A DNA stretch of 64,000 nt from the NCBI GenBank assembly GCA_013397845.1, contig VZTG01005150.1, forward strand, positions 120,141-184,140, read 5' to 3'. This DNA is from Melanocharis versteri. Its lineage: Eukaryota > Chordata > Aves > Passeriformes > Melanocharitidae. This document shows, piece after piece, positions 1 through 11,670 of the stretch. The translations under genes and the position numbers were made by a program. The notes beneath the pieces are model-generated. The model was given only the letters and a program-made list of their open reading frames with translations. It ran no database searches and was not told where the DNA came from. Within the stretch, counting starts at the first letter, position 1. Each line of letters begins with the position of its first letter.

Positions 1-609
1 TTAGTGCCTCCAAATGCTGGTTCCTCTCATTTCATTGCTAGAGGAGACTCAGTGATGGCCTCAGAGGCACTTCTCCGTATTTTATTTACCTTCATGTGTT
101 CAGATGAATTCCACCTTTACTTTCCAGATAAATGCCTGGCTAAACCAAAGGCAAAATTTTAATGTTCTGCTGGGGAGATGTGGCTCATTGTGACTGCTGC
201 TCATACGAGGGCTGTGGGGAGGCAGCTGGGGCTTGGCAGAGCTGTTCAGCTGAGTTTGACCTAGTGACTAGCAGGATATAAACAGCAGGGACACAAAGCT
301 CGGAAACTCGTTTACCTTCTCTCTCAAATGCTTTTTGCAGGTCACTAAGATGTTGGCAGTGTGAATGTGGCCTGACAGATATCACGCTAACAGCAGTTTC
401 CTGGATGCTGTCCTGCATTTGCTGTCCTCTTGCAAACACTAACTCACAACACATCATGCTGCTGTTTGTATTTCCAAGGCCTCTTCATGATAACCTCACG
501 TGATGATATTGTATATTTGTAGAAGCTGTCTGTAGCAGGTTTTTTTATTACTTCAGTGCTTGCTTATTTTTCTGATGTGTTTCTGCTGTTTTCTTCTGGC
601 TCTACTTCC

Positions 610-621
610 TTTTTTTTTTTT
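610..621. repeat. Homopolymer T12
   Basis: A run of 12 T on the plus strand in otherwise unique sequence. I see no flanking target-site duplication or retrocopied body, so simple slippage expansion is the easiest reading. Confidence 0.9.
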
Positions 622-1881
622 ATCGTCCTTATTCTGGGAAAGAGATCTGTGAAGAAGGTGAGTCATGTGTCACACACATGGGGAAGGATCTTACTTCTGT
701 TTTCCTGTCAGGAGGGTTGAGTCAAGAAGGACCTCTTGTCTGGAAATGTTTCATGACCTGCAGAGCTGTGTCAGTGAGTCGTGAATGGAGAGGCTGCTGA
801 AGCAAGAGCATATCCTTCAATTGCCACCTGAAATAGACTGAAAAAGGCAGACCACCTGGGTAGTAGCAGTGACAAAATATGAGGGGTTTTTGGCACGACT
901 GGCAGCCAGTTTGTTTCTCCATCTTTTAATTGTGACCATCCAGCAGTTGGGGTCCTCTAGCTCACATTCCCTTAAGAACTGGTGTTTTGGACATATGTAA
1001 CACCTATGCCATGATGACATGCTGCTCTTGCATGGTCTGGTCTGACAACTGGGATGCTGCAGTCTGATGTCACAGCTGAGAAAAGCAGAAGAGGGTGTTT
1101 GTGTGAAACCAATGTGTTTTCTTTCTGGCCATGCTGGGGTGTGCAGCCTTATGGAAACACCACTGGCACCTTTCCTGCTCTCAGTGTGACCCAGCTTCCC
1201 ATTCAAGGTGACGGGGGGTAGTTTCTGGGTGGGCTGAAGATGGCAGGGATGGATTCTCAGTGCTGCCCTGTGTCCATGCAGGATGGTCCCAGTTCCCAGA
1301 TGGTCTCATGATGGTCTCTCATCAGGGGAGAGGCAGGTGCCCTTGGTAGGGGAAATAGCCCTGTCTGGTCTGTGCCCTGTGTGACATATCTGGGTTCATG
1401 TTGAAGAAGCTGTGTTTCATCTCACTGCAGGCCCCGTGGTGCTTTACATGCTGAATGTACTTTTCTGATTAAACAGGTGAAACATGAAACCCAAACAAAG
1501 AATTAGTGAAAGCCTCTTTCATTTTCTATAGCTCTTTACTAGATGCAAATTAGTTCTTTTGGGAGGGCACTTCACCTCAGTTCTCAGGAGCTGATTTCCC
1601 AGGGAGGAGGAGGGGAGACATGCAAATTAAAGGTCTGTAGACCTTTTTCCCAGCCGATAGCACTGTCTGCCATTGCACCCACATGAAAACAGCTCTGCTT
1701 CAGTGTCCTCTCCTCGCCAGAGTGCCTGGAAGTACCACAGACTCCTACAATGCTAAATAACATCTGAGGCCTTGCCCACATCTCAGAGAAACTTGACCTA
1801 GTTTCTCCATCAAAGCACCTGCATTACCAACTAACCTACGCAGCACATCACAGTAAGAGTTTTTCTTTTTTCCTCCACTGA

Positions 1882-1895
1882 TTTTTTTTTTTTTT
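1882..1895. repeat. Homopolymer T14
   Basis: A run of 14 T following a pyrimidine-rich stretch (1859-1875). No transposon sequence is recognisable on either side. Confidence 0.9.
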
Positions 1896-2283
1896 AATGT
1901 GGCTGCCAAACAGATTCTTATTTCAATTTGATTTATTCTCAGCTGACCTAAATATTTTGCTTTTCTCTTCTCTTTGGTGCAGTATTTTTTACTGCAGGCT
2001 CATGGCAACATTGCAGAGATCTGGGGGAGACAGGTTTCTGGATGTGTGAATGCAATGAGAAGTGATTGTATGCTGTGGAATATGATAATAATAACTGCTG
2101 TGAGGTTTCTGTGAAGTTGAACCATGCACAAAGAATTAACAGAATTGATATTTATGTTAGATGTTGTGATTAAGGTGTCCAGTGTAATTTAAGAATTGAT
2201 TGCAGTGAGATTAGAGGAGGAGAAAATATCCCTTCTGAATACAGGGTACACTCCAGTGGAATAGGTTCATGTATGCAACGTGA

Positions 2284-2299
2284 TTTTTTTTTTTTTTTT
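2284..2299. repeat. Homopolymer T16
   Basis: A run of 16 T. It could be the poly(A) tail of a minus-strand retrocopy, but I recognise no gene or SINE body to its right. Confidence 0.9.
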
Positions 2300-5200
2300 A
2301 ACAGCTTGGTTTAGGGATTTGGTTTCTTTAAAAATTTCATGCTTTGATACTGAAGTCCAGGTCCACAATTTGGTGTTTTCTGACGATGTTCCAGGCCTGG
2401 GAAGTGCAGAGCAATGAAGAGACCAAGGGTTATCTTTATAGAGTACTTTGCCGCCCTGTTGTCCTGGACTTTATTTCCAGCAAAGAAATGTCGTAGTGGC
2501 CTGCAAAAGGAGGAGCAGAAAAGGCAGCCTGCACCTCTACTTGCAGGGAAGATAGCGACTCATATTTGTATTCCAGTAGGACTTCAGAAAGCCCAGCACT
2601 GATGTGGTTATCCTCAGTTGTATTGGCTTGAGGGTGATGTGACATAACCCTAATGTTTTCTCTGTGGTTTTACCCCAGGTGAAGCACACCCACGATGCTG
2701 CCCAGTCACACTGGTGCTGGGAGCAGAGGTTTAGCTGTAACAATGCTGCTCTCCTGATCCCTGTTATAAGTGCTTTTGCTGGAAAAATCTTGTCTTTTGA
2801 GGGTAAAGTGGGAAGTGTTTTTATTATACCAATGCAATTTCACTTTGCCAATTGAGATGCCAGTGTAAGAGGACCTGACCAGCAAAGCAGCCCTGGGGCA
2901 GAGAGAACCCAAGCCCTGCTTCTCTTACAGCAAGATGCACTGCAGTAGGCTGCTGAGGACACTGACAGATGTTGAATGTGACTGCAACAGACAGAGTATT
3001 GCTCAACCGTGGAGAATTCTTCCTCATGTTCAGCATGGTTTACTTTGGACTTCACTGCTGCCAGGAAGAGCTGCAGTGGGGCTGGAAGGTTTCTAAGGCA
3101 GATGTAGGGCATCTTCCACCAGCATTTGCTTATCTGCTGCAGCACTTAGTGTCAGACATGGCTTCTGAGGGCTGCGTTTCTGCAGTTTGGTTATGCAGAA
3201 CAACATCACCAGTTATTTGGTGAAAGTTATTTTTTCAGATGAAAATTATGGCTGAGGCAAAGAGTGATGGATTGTTTTCCCCTCTGTGTGTGTGACATGT
3301 CTCCCAAGGCTGGCTGGCCACACTTCACAGTGCAGCAGAGAGAACTTGCCTCTCACTCACAAAGTCATCCAATCCAGTTGTCCAAGTTCTTCTTGTGTTG
3401 TCCTGAGCTCAAATGCTTTCCGTTTGTCTTTTAAGGCTGGAAGACTTGCCAGTTCCCCACATGCATGTTCTCACATGAACACAGAGAAAACACTATTTAA
3501 TACCCACATGCATTATATTTAACAGCTGTATAACTTCAGCAAAACAGGAGTCAGACCAAAATGTAGCTCATTGTTTTTAATCAAAGGAATACCAGTCTTG
3601 CCAGATGTGGTGTATGTTTTTCCAAATGAACTAAAAAAGTGTCCACAGCTGAAAATGATATGGTCTTGTGCAATAACATCACTTGTTTTTGCATGCCCAT
3701 GAATGGTAAGGCACAGACTGGTGTTAAACAGAAGACACGAAGTGTTTTCATTGTGAGAACAGAATGAACTGGAAGGAAATTGAGCCCAAGTTGTTTTCTA
3801 TACTCTTTACTACAGCAGTAGCCAGCCCATGGATCAAGAGGTGTTTCTCCCAGCAAAGACAAACAAGGTTGATGGTCTGTCTCCCTTATGATGGCTGTGG
3901 TCATATCATACTGACAGCTAATGGGACGAAATATTGAGATGAGCTGAATATGGAAGGTGCTGTTGTGGTTCTGGAGAGGATTGCTGCCCTGTTCTCCTTG
4001 CAGAGATAAGGACGCCACAAACTAAGCAATGTACAGAGAATAGTGCAAACAAGGGAGGCATAGACCCTCAGAAAGGTGTGTGAAGCTGAGCTGATCAGAA
4101 CTTTTCCTCAAACCAAGAGAAGAGCCTGGAAACACCACTGATGTAAGACCAAGTCTCCACCATGCAGCGTCATACTCTAGTAGTGTCACTGTCTGTCCCT
4201 TGATCTTAAAGTACCACAATGTTTCTAAAACCTTTTCTGCTTGAGCTGTAGGAGACTCCAAAGGTTGCCTTGACTCTGGGTATGACATCTGTAAGTCATT
4301 CTGGAGCACAGGTTGCATCTCCATGTGTAATTTCTCTCCCAGCACCAAGGGTGGATGTGCGATTCCTTCCATGTGTCTGTTCCTGCTCTTGTTTGACATC
4401 TCCATCCACTGACATCATTTGACATCTGGAATTTACTGGGAGAGTAAAAAAAAATACATATTCTCATAGCACATCACCTCTGAGAAGGTAGGTGAAATTG
4501 TTCTCATTCCTGTTTGATGTTAGGATTTTGCTAAATGAAATGGAAAGGAAGGACAGTAGGGTCAAGCAAGCTGCTCCTTCTCCCCAAGCAGTGTGACCCA
4601 CACGTTGAGCTGCTTTAAAGCAGCTCTGCACATCACAGAACAGATGGGTCCTGGAAGAAGGAGTATATTTAGGAGAATTGCAGATACTACTGTGCTATAA
4701 ACAAACTTCTCTTTTAAACAACTTGTTTCAGTACTGGCTGTGGATAAACATCATCTTCTTTTAAACACTGACCGCTTTGGCAGCAGCAGCACCCACCACT
4801 GCCACTCCAGGTCTTGATCTGACATAACAAACCCCCTAAATATTTCCTCTCCTGAGTGGTTTTGATTAAATAACCTCACAGCTTGAGAATGGATGCACTT
4901 AATTCACGTGTAGCAGGGTTTACGATGTCAATATGCTAATCTGGTTATTATAATATTTTTTTAGAGCTAGTAACCATGAAGGCTGCAGAGGCAGGCCTGG
5001 CCACAGCAATTTCAAAGGCAGAAGAGAGGACATCCTAGTTCAGGCAGCAGCTAATTACTTACAGGTGGCCTCTCTCAACCAGCAGGGTCCTAACGGCTCT
5101 GGCTCTCCATGCCTTCTCTGCAGCTCTATTTCTAGGATCATCCTTTGCATTCTGCATATGTCTGTGAAAGCCATTAAGTGGATGAAAAAAGAAAACTATC

Positions 5201-5824
5201 TCATTTAGTGAAGAGAAGGTCATTAAAAAATGGAAGTTTGGAGGGATTTGTTCAATGTTTGGTGCAGGCAATGGACAGGGAGGTCCCCAGACTGGGAGTT
5301 TAGACTCTCCCAGAACCAAGTGATTCTTCATCCACGGTTTAAATTCTGCTGTGTTACCTGACATAACACCACCAGGGAAATGCTGTTGCCACACCAGTGC
5401 AGTGCCAGTGAAGGAGTGACCTGGACTTGCTCAAAGGCGGAACAAAATTGGTTTATAAAAGACCTAGCTGTTCTCATTGATGCTGAAGTTCATGGAGTTT
5501 TCTATTTTCATATTGTTTCCTGTGTCTTCATCATAGTGTGGCAGCCCAAACATCAGGTTTGCTGCACTAGAACTCCCTTGAGATATGCTTGAATTCCAGG
5601 GTGGATGACCCTTCTCTTTACCTACCTTCAGTTTTATTTACAAGTTGAGAAGTCAGTATAAAAAGATTTTAATTTGTGTTCAAAGCCTGGAGGAAGATTT
5701 TGAAATGAGTTGCATACATGGCTTTCTCTGTAGTAACTTATTCATTGTCCAGTACAGAGCAGCATTTAGCCTTAGGTTGTGTATGTTCCCATTTTATGGC
5801 AATAAAAGAGGCAGCAGTGTGAAA

Positions 5825-5838
5825 AGCTCTTAAGAGCT
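5825..5838. repeat. 14-bp perfect palindrome
   Basis: AGCTCTTAAGAGCT reads the same on both strands. It is followed at once by CTTCAGAGC, which partly repeats one half. No known site of this length is recognised, and it could be chance. Confidence 0.6.
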
Positions 5839-6204
5839 CTTCAGAGCAAATGTTTCATAATTGTAGGCCATGACAAAATAAAAGTCACTAGAAAATTCAG
5901 AATGCACAATCCATAGCCCAGAACTCAGCAGCTGCCAAACAGTGAGAATAAACATCTTCTGAACTGGCAGCAGGCTAGAACTGAATGATGACATAAACCT
6001 ATTTAGTTTAGTTGCAGATATTGCTCAGTAAAGTTGTTCCTACTGAGTTTTTTTCACTGTGTTCATTGTCATAATAGTTAATTGTCTGGTTGTTTGCCTA
6101 CATTTTTTCTTACAAATGTACTACTTTTAAAGTCACAGTACATTTCTGATACTGGTTTTGGAGGCTGTGGTTATTGTTAATCAGTTGGTGGGCTCATGGG
6201 AATC

Positions 6205-6560
6205 TCATGAGATTTAACAGGACCAAGTGCAAGGTGCTGTATCCCCAGTACCAACACAGCATGGGAGATGAACAGATTAATAGCAGCCCTCTGCAGAAGG
6301 ACTTGGAGGTGCTGGTGGAATAAATGCTGGACATGACCTGGCAAAGTGCACTCACAGCCCAGAAAGCCAAACATGTCCTGGGCTGCATCCAAAGCCCTGT
6401 GGGCAGCAGGGGAGGGAGGGGATTCAGCTCCTCTGCTCTGATAGGACCCCACCTGAAGTCCTGCATCTAGCTCTGGGGTTCCCAGCACAGGAGGGACTTG
6501 GATCTCTTGGGCAGAGCCCAGAGGAGGCCACCAAGATGATTAGAGTGATAGAGCACCTCT
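6205..6560 (+). pseudogene. CR1 ORF2 C-terminal fragment (degenerate)
   Basis: This is the decayed coding part of the CR1 copy. In intact elements ORF2 encodes endonuclease plus reverse transcriptase, and only the region C-terminal to the polymerase domain remains here. The reading frame opens with a KCKVL-like segment, runs through KDLEVLV, hits an in-frame TAA at about 6322, and then resumes with an AQKAKHVLGCI-like segment. Further stops and small indels follow. No ATG start or catalytic motif is present, so no product is expected. The antisense frames at 6177-6488 are shadows of this relic. Confidence 0.8.
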
Positions 6561-6642
6561 CCTGTGAGGAAAGGCTGGGAGAATCGGGAATCTTTGGATT
6601 GGAAAAGAGAATGCTTCAGAGTGGCATAATTGTGACCTTCCA

Positions 6643-6664
6643 AGGGAAGGGAAGGAAAGGGAAG
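6643..6664. repeat. GGGAA/GGAAA purine repeat inside CR1
   Basis: Imperfect GGGAA pentamers are expanded within the CR1 copy. The position fits post-insertion slippage in a purine-rich part of the element. Confidence 0.75.
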
Positions 6665-7005
6665 ACAGGCTACAGGAAAGATGAAGAGAAACTTCTTATA
6701 AGAGCATGTTAGGATAAGGGCATAGGATAATTGGTAATGGCTTCAAACTGAAGGAGAGTAGCTTTAGATCAGATGTTAGGAGGAAATTCCTTAAAATAAG
6801 GGTGTTGAGGCACTGGAACAGGTTGCCTAGAGAATCTGTGGATGCCCTATCCCTGCAAGTGTTCAAGGCCAGGTTGGATAGGTCTCTGAGCAACCTGGTT
6901 GAGTGGAAGGTGTCCCTGCCTGCAGCAGGGGTTTGGAGCTAAGTGATCTCTAAGGTCCCTTCCAACTCAAACCATCTATGATTCTCTGAATTCTATGAAT
7001 CTTTC

Positions 7006-7689
7006 AGAAAGTAAAATTTTGAATCCAGAGGAACACCCTCCTTTGTTTTGGTCCTGGAATGGATTTGTGCATCTCAGGAGTATGCGATATCTTCTTCAGG
7101 TCTAATTGTTGACAAACAATTTATGAAAACTGTGTAGGAGAAATAGATCCATCATGTTTATGTGCTGGCCATGCAAAGGGGAAAAGTATGGCAGGAGTAT
7201 CTCTCTTGTCCAGATAAGCACATACATGTTGCTGTAAGAACCCACACTAATGTTGATACTTCGGACACTTTTACAGCAAATGCATAAATACATAATTGCT
7301 TCTAAAGATTGTAAGAAATCAAAACCTGAAAAATTTTCTAAGGAAAATGTATATAGAATGAAATTCAGTTCTGCAAAGAAACACAAGCCAAGCTCCAGTA
7401 CTTGAACAAATGTATTTCTTGAGAGATAATGTGGAATACTATAGTTGAAGACCAGGGCATCTCTCTTATGGACATTGGACAGAGTTAAGGATGTTCAGCT
7501 AAGCTTTTTTTAATTGCAGACCTAAGGTAGCTATTTTTAATTATCCAGATTACTAGCTCATTATTTATAAATGAGTTAAGTATTTTTAGTTCTCCTGATT
7601 TTACACCACCTACTCACAGAGCTTTCTGGCTCTCACATGTCTGTATGGACTTCTTGTACCAAATCAAACAAGGTGATGTTAGAACTCAG
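7006..7689. other. AT-rich unique spacer between two LINE copies
   Basis: No gene or repeat is recognised. CTATTTTTAA at 7531-7540 fits the MEF2 consensus (YTA, four A/T, TAR) and lies in an AT-rich stretch together with TTATTTATAAATGAG. With this composition such motifs occur often by chance. The longest frame is 94 codons (7102-7386, minus) and is not protein-like. Confidence 0.6.
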
Positions 7690-8412
7690 GCAAGAGATCC
7701 TGGAGCCATATCTGACAGCTCTCTGAAATTCTTGACTGAGCATGTTAAGTGGAAACAAAGCACGTCAATAAAATGCTGGAGCTCATCAGGAAGGATATTG
7801 CAGTAAAGATGTTGCAGTCATGACAAAGAGTCACTTTCCTATTATATTTTTGGTTCCTCCATGCCTTGAGTCTGGTGTGTGATCTAAGTTTCTGCATCTC
7901 AGGGGCATGAGAATTAGGGGAAATGGTGAGGAAGTGACCAGTATGACTTAGGGATTGGAGAAGCTGCCATTTGAGAAGGCACTAGAAAAGCTGAGTCTCT
8001 TCTGGCTGAAGACAAAGCTGAAGGGGAGATACAATGGGGACTGAGCCTTGAGGAGGTGCTGGGTTGTGACCGCAGAGCAGTTACTGACCAGACCCAACTC
8101 TCAGTGAAGCCAGTGGAGGATCTTTTAAAAGCACAGAAAGAAAGAACTGCTTTCATAGGGTGTCCCAAACCTCTGACACTGCTGCTAGAGGAGACTGTGA
8201 AACAGGCCATGAGCAGCACCCAGAGGGAACTTGAACATCTCTGTTCTGAGTGCCAGTGCTGGAGGAGTGTGTGGGAAATAAACCACAAATAGTATCTGGG
8301 CTTGTGTGTCCTCTCTAAATAGCATCTCTGACTGTCACTGGTGGAATAGATGGATGACGGATCTAACACAGCAGGGCATTTCTAATGAGCTTATGCTCTT
8401 ATGCAGAGACGG
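7690..8412 (+). mobile_element. Ancient CR1/L3-like LINE relic
   Basis: This is a strongly diverged LINE in plus orientation. The stretch at about 7955-8035 keeps the CR1 ORF2 C-terminal pattern (AAGCTGAG, then TCTTCTGGCTGAAGA, then GCTGAAGGGGAGAT). The stretch at 7690-7810 resembles the upstream CR1 segment around AATGCTGGAGCTCATCAGGA. The 3' end at about 8337-8412 has the layout of older amniote CR1/L3 families: GGAATAGATGGATGA, ATCTAACACAGCAGGGC, and a terminal CTTATGCTCTTATG. That tail is unlike the ATTCTATGA end of the younger copy at 6190. Divergence is high, so the internal boundaries are inferred and the middle (8050-8330) is only assumed to belong. Confidence 0.6.
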
Positions 8413-8595
8413 CTTATTTATTTTGACTTCTGAAGAAAACCAGGGAAATTTTCAGATAAATGGAGACAATTTAAGGGGGAATTTCAGGGAGATATTGATG
8501 ACTTCAAATAAAAGCTTAGTACTGAAAAAATCAGGCATCTTTAAAAATCTTGTTACCTCCTAATAAACATTCTACATAGCATACATTTCATTTTT

Positions 8596-8760
8596 AATCA
8601 TAGAACCACAGAGTAACTGGGGCTGTCAGAGACCTCTGGAGGTCTCTCAAAGCAGGATCAGCTTCAGAGTTAGATCAAGCTGCCCATTGTCCCTCTGTAG
8701 TACACCTCTAAGAAGCCTGGCTCCATCTTGTCTGTAATGCTCCTTTTAGGAATATAATAA
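8596..8760 (-). mobile_element. CR1 LINE 3' end, inverted
   Basis: The sequence begins AATCATAGAACCACAGAG, the reverse complement of a CR1 3' terminus, and continues through a diverged form of the usual segment (GACCTCTGGAGGTCTC, AAGCAGGATCAGCTTCAGAG, AGATCAAGCTGCCCATTGTCC). It is therefore a minus-strand 3' fragment, heavily 5'-truncated on its own strand. It faces the older plus-strand copy ending at 8412, so the two lie tail to tail about 180 bp apart. The right boundary is approximate. Confidence 0.8.
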
Positions 8761-11488
8761 TTCAGCAAGCTGTATAAAAGTGATGTGAATTTTTTTCCAT
8801 GTGTATTTCAGCAATGAGCTGTAACCTTGCATTAATACAAGTGTCCTGCATATGGATTTATTTTCTATGAGTGTTCCCTTCCCATCTCTCCTGTAGGACG
8901 GTCTCAGCCTAAGTGTTGAGTGAATAACTAAATTCCTCAGAAAATGCACAAATGGTAACATAAAGGGGAACCTCAGTTCTCACAACTGCTTCCTCTTTTC
9001 TCCCAGACTTCTGCTAAAATGATGGTGAGAAAACAAAGCGTGATTTGCTCTGTACTTTCCTCCTGCTTGTCCTGGAAGTGTCCTGGTGGTGAATGTGCCC
9101 AAGCTGGTTCATAATATACGTAGGAGGGAATACTGCCAAGGCTGTTCTTTCAAATAATGCCCTGACAAGGGAGGAGTGGAGCTGCAGCATCCCAGGATCT
9201 TGAGAGGATATCAGTGCAAAAAGGAGTTTGAGGCAGCTGTAGTAAGGGGAACACACCAGCTAACCACGGATCACTTCTCTTGAGCGTAGGACGTGATGAT
9301 GGCTGGCTTTTGAGTAAAACAGGCAAGGAGAGAACTTTTTATGGTTTTCCACTGTAAAAGCACACATGTGGACTTCTGGAGACAGGACAACATTGTCCCA
9401 AAGACTGTGGGAAAAGACACCAATTGCTCTGTGTTGTGGGCCTCATTAGCCACTGCTGAGTGGACTGAGAAGCAGGTGCTCCTGACCCTAAAGTCCTGCT
9501 TTCTATGGCCGGGCACGCTGCAGGAAGCCACAACCATGGCAGAAATCTGTGCATTTTTCTGTGATTGTAAGACAGCCATTACCATAACATTTTACTGTCT
9601 CTAGGCCCTGTGGCTGTATAAATTCCATGGGGATCATTATACAGGGTCCAATTGCACAGGAAATTGAAGGTGGAAGAACAAAAGCTCTGTAGGCAGCTAA
9701 ACTGGGTAACAAGAGTAGTGAGGCAGGATTTGATGGATGCTAACACTGAATCAGGCAGGATTCATCCTTTGAGGGCTCGTAGTCGGTCTGTCAGTGTGCA
9801 TGAAATGCTGGATCACCACGCAGTGTTTGCTGCTTATGCTCATGCTTGCTGGAGCAGGCCAGTGTCTCCAGCTCTATAGAGAAATCCCGCTTGCTGAAGC
9901 AGAGGGTGGGACTTGGCTTTGAGGAGTGTGGAGGTCTTGCAGAAGCAACTGTGGCCCTCCCGAAGTGGCATTCACTGCGCAGTGGTGCTGCTGGAAGCAA
10001 TAACGCTTAGCACTGACACAGCACTTCACCCAAACATTGGGTAATTAATCTGCAAAGCAGCAGGAGATGCACATTGCGACCGGTTCTGTAAACACAACTA
10101 AAGGACTAGAGTGGAGAGAGCTATTAAAAACCATGCTGACATCCAAATTGTCCCTTGGCAACTAAAGAAAAGCCTCCAGAACTTACCATGTCCTCTTTGT
10201 TTTATTAGTCCTCTTAATATTCAAATGAAGAGAGAGTTTTCCAAAATTTGTCCTCAGCCTGCCCAGCTTGCAGAAGCTTGGCGGACTTCAAAGGAGCTGC
10301 AACAATTTATTGTGGTTCTTACTCCAGCGATTTTGTGACAATGAATACATATTCTATCTGGAGAGTAGTCCACTTATAAAGATTACAGTTAGCAGAACAC
10401 TGTAAATTACCTGGTTTTATAGATTTACCCCTTCCCTCCCTTAGGTCTTTGTCGTTTAAAAGTTTGGAAACAGGATTGCTTTTGCTACCGAGTTAATTTT
10501 CCAGTTAGTGAGCACTGACAGCGTTTTTCCCTCCCCCAGTGAAGCTGCACAAGCACGGCTGTGGGAGGAAGGAAAGAGAGTTTTGTGGTTACAGCTCAGA
10601 TTTGGAACTTTGCATGTCAGAGCTCTGCTGCCAGTCCTCTGTTTCCATGCAACTCCAAGCAAACCATGTAACTTGCTTTCCAAACTGTGCTGTAGCACTT
10701 GGTGCACCATGTCACAGCATCCTGTGGCTGCATCCTCTGACTGGTATCAAACAGATGATTTTCACTCTTTTAATATAAATTTCTCCAAATGACCACACCC
10801 ATTCTTTAAAGGCAGGGAGGGTAATTGTTTGACCCCCTATGTAAACGTTGGCTTCTCATCCTGATGAGAGTCTGAGGTTTAATTCTCAGAGGTAAAATCC
10901 AGAGTGTTTTAGGTCATGCTCAGCATTCATGGGACATGGGAGACTGTGATTGTGCCAAGGGAGGGCAGCTGGTTTGGGTACTCCAGTTTTTTGTGCCATG
11001 TGGTCAGGTATGGAGAACCATGTCCAGGTGTAGGGGTTTCTCCTCGAGTTTTGATTCTTAATATCCTCTGCAGTTTACTTGTTTTTTTCAGGCTCCACCC
11101 TGAACATGTATTTTCCTTCTATGTGTACCCATTACAGCTTTGTGGAATTAGTGGAGCCTTTTTAACACCCTTACTTGAGGAGGATATTTAGACATTCTAG
11201 TGATCCTAAGTTAGTCCCTTTAGATCCCTTGGTGTTGCCATAATTTTTCAAATTTACCTTTAATTTATCAACATTCTTTATTACAGCTTTGATGATTTTT
11301 ATCACATTTACCAGCTAGCAGAATAATTCAGAAGTGGTTGCTTCCTCTTTTTATCACTAGTCCTGAAGTGGAAAGATGCTTTCCCAAAGGATTTACCAGT
11401 AAAAAATATGGGGTAGTAAAGCACAAAGTGCTGCACGGACCATTATGAATGGCCCAACCACTTAACTGACAGCTCTTGATGTGGCTGA
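8761..11488. other. Unique non-coding sequence, no gene seen
   Basis: No exon, RNA gene or transposon is recognised. The longest open frame is 104 codons (9271-9585, minus), with several overlapping frames on both strands, which is typical of chance. The segment at 9300-9560 is moderately GC-rich and so has several open frames. I see no CpG island, microsatellite or extended inverted repeat. Confidence 0.65.
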
Positions 11489-11650
11489 GAGGAGGTCAGA
11501 GAGCTGCACGAAAAGATTGAGATCCTGAAGGAGGTATTGAGAAATTGTCATGGACTATGGAGGGAGAAAGAAGATGGAGACCAGCTGGGATCATGGTCAA
11601 AATGCCCATGTGGATGTGTGTTTGGGCAGACATATGAAGCACAGGCAAAA
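11489..11650 (+). other. 54-codon stop-free stretch with a coiled-coil-like start, no start codon
   Basis: Read from 11489 (just after a TGA), 54 codons run without a stop into the T tract. The first part translates as EEVRELHEKIEILKEVLRN, an amphipathic, charge-rich pattern with leucines spaced like a coiled coil. There is no ATG and no splice context that I trust. It could be a decayed fragment of a retroelement ORF (CR1 ORF1 and retroviral Gag proteins contain such helices) or chance. I do not assign a gene. Confidence 0.2.
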
Positions 11651-11670
11651 TTTTTTTTTTTTTTTTTGNG
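11651..11670. repeat. T17 tract ending in an unresolved base (N at 11669)
   Basis: Seventeen T are followed by G-N-G. The N is an unresolved call at the edge of a homopolymer, the classic position for short-read uncertainty. It breaks every frame crossing the site, so the X-containing frames at 11496-11893 should not be trusted. Confidence 0.95.

Larger units (their letters stand above)
1..6189. other. Unique non-coding sequence, no gene seen
   Basis: I see no exon, RNA gene or recognisable transposon here. The longest ATG-initiated frame is 145 codons (3581-4018, minus) and resembles no protein I know. The notable items are homopolymer T tracts near 610, 1882 and 2284, an octamer-like ATGCTAAT at 4933-4940 inside an AT-rich stretch, and a 14-bp perfect palindrome at 5825-5838. 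Composition is mixed, with scattered CpGs, as expected of an avian intergenic or intronic region. Functional non-coding content cannot be excluded from one sequence. Confidence 0.7.
6190..7005 (+). mobile_element. CR1 LINE, 5'-truncated, avian type (ORF2 C-terminal relic plus 3' end)
   Basis: This is a non-LTR retrotransposon fragment in plus orientation. The 5' part (about 6205-6560) corresponds to the C-terminal region of CR1 ORF2, downstream of the reverse-transcriptase core. Conceptual translation gives family-typical stretches such as KCKVL, KDLEVLV, AQKAKHVLGCI and RAQRRPP, separated by stops and frameshifts. The part at about 6750-6960 matches the terminal ORF2/3' region: GGAGGAAATTCCTT, then GGCACTGGAACAGGTTGCC, then AAGGTCCCTTCCAACTC. 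The element ends near 7000 with ATTCTATGAATC, the short terminal motif that CR1 carries instead of poly(A). A G/A-rich expansion at 6643-6664 interrupts it. The copy is dead: it is heavily 5'-truncated, as most CR1 insertions are, and broken by stops. The 5' boundary is uncertain by a few tens of bases. Confidence 0.93.

Noticed and set aside
6177..6488. 103-codon minus-strand frame
   Set aside because: It is the antisense shadow of the CR1 ORF2 relic.
7914..8369. 151-codon minus-strand frame
   Set aside because: It is antisense to the ancient CR1/L3-like relic.
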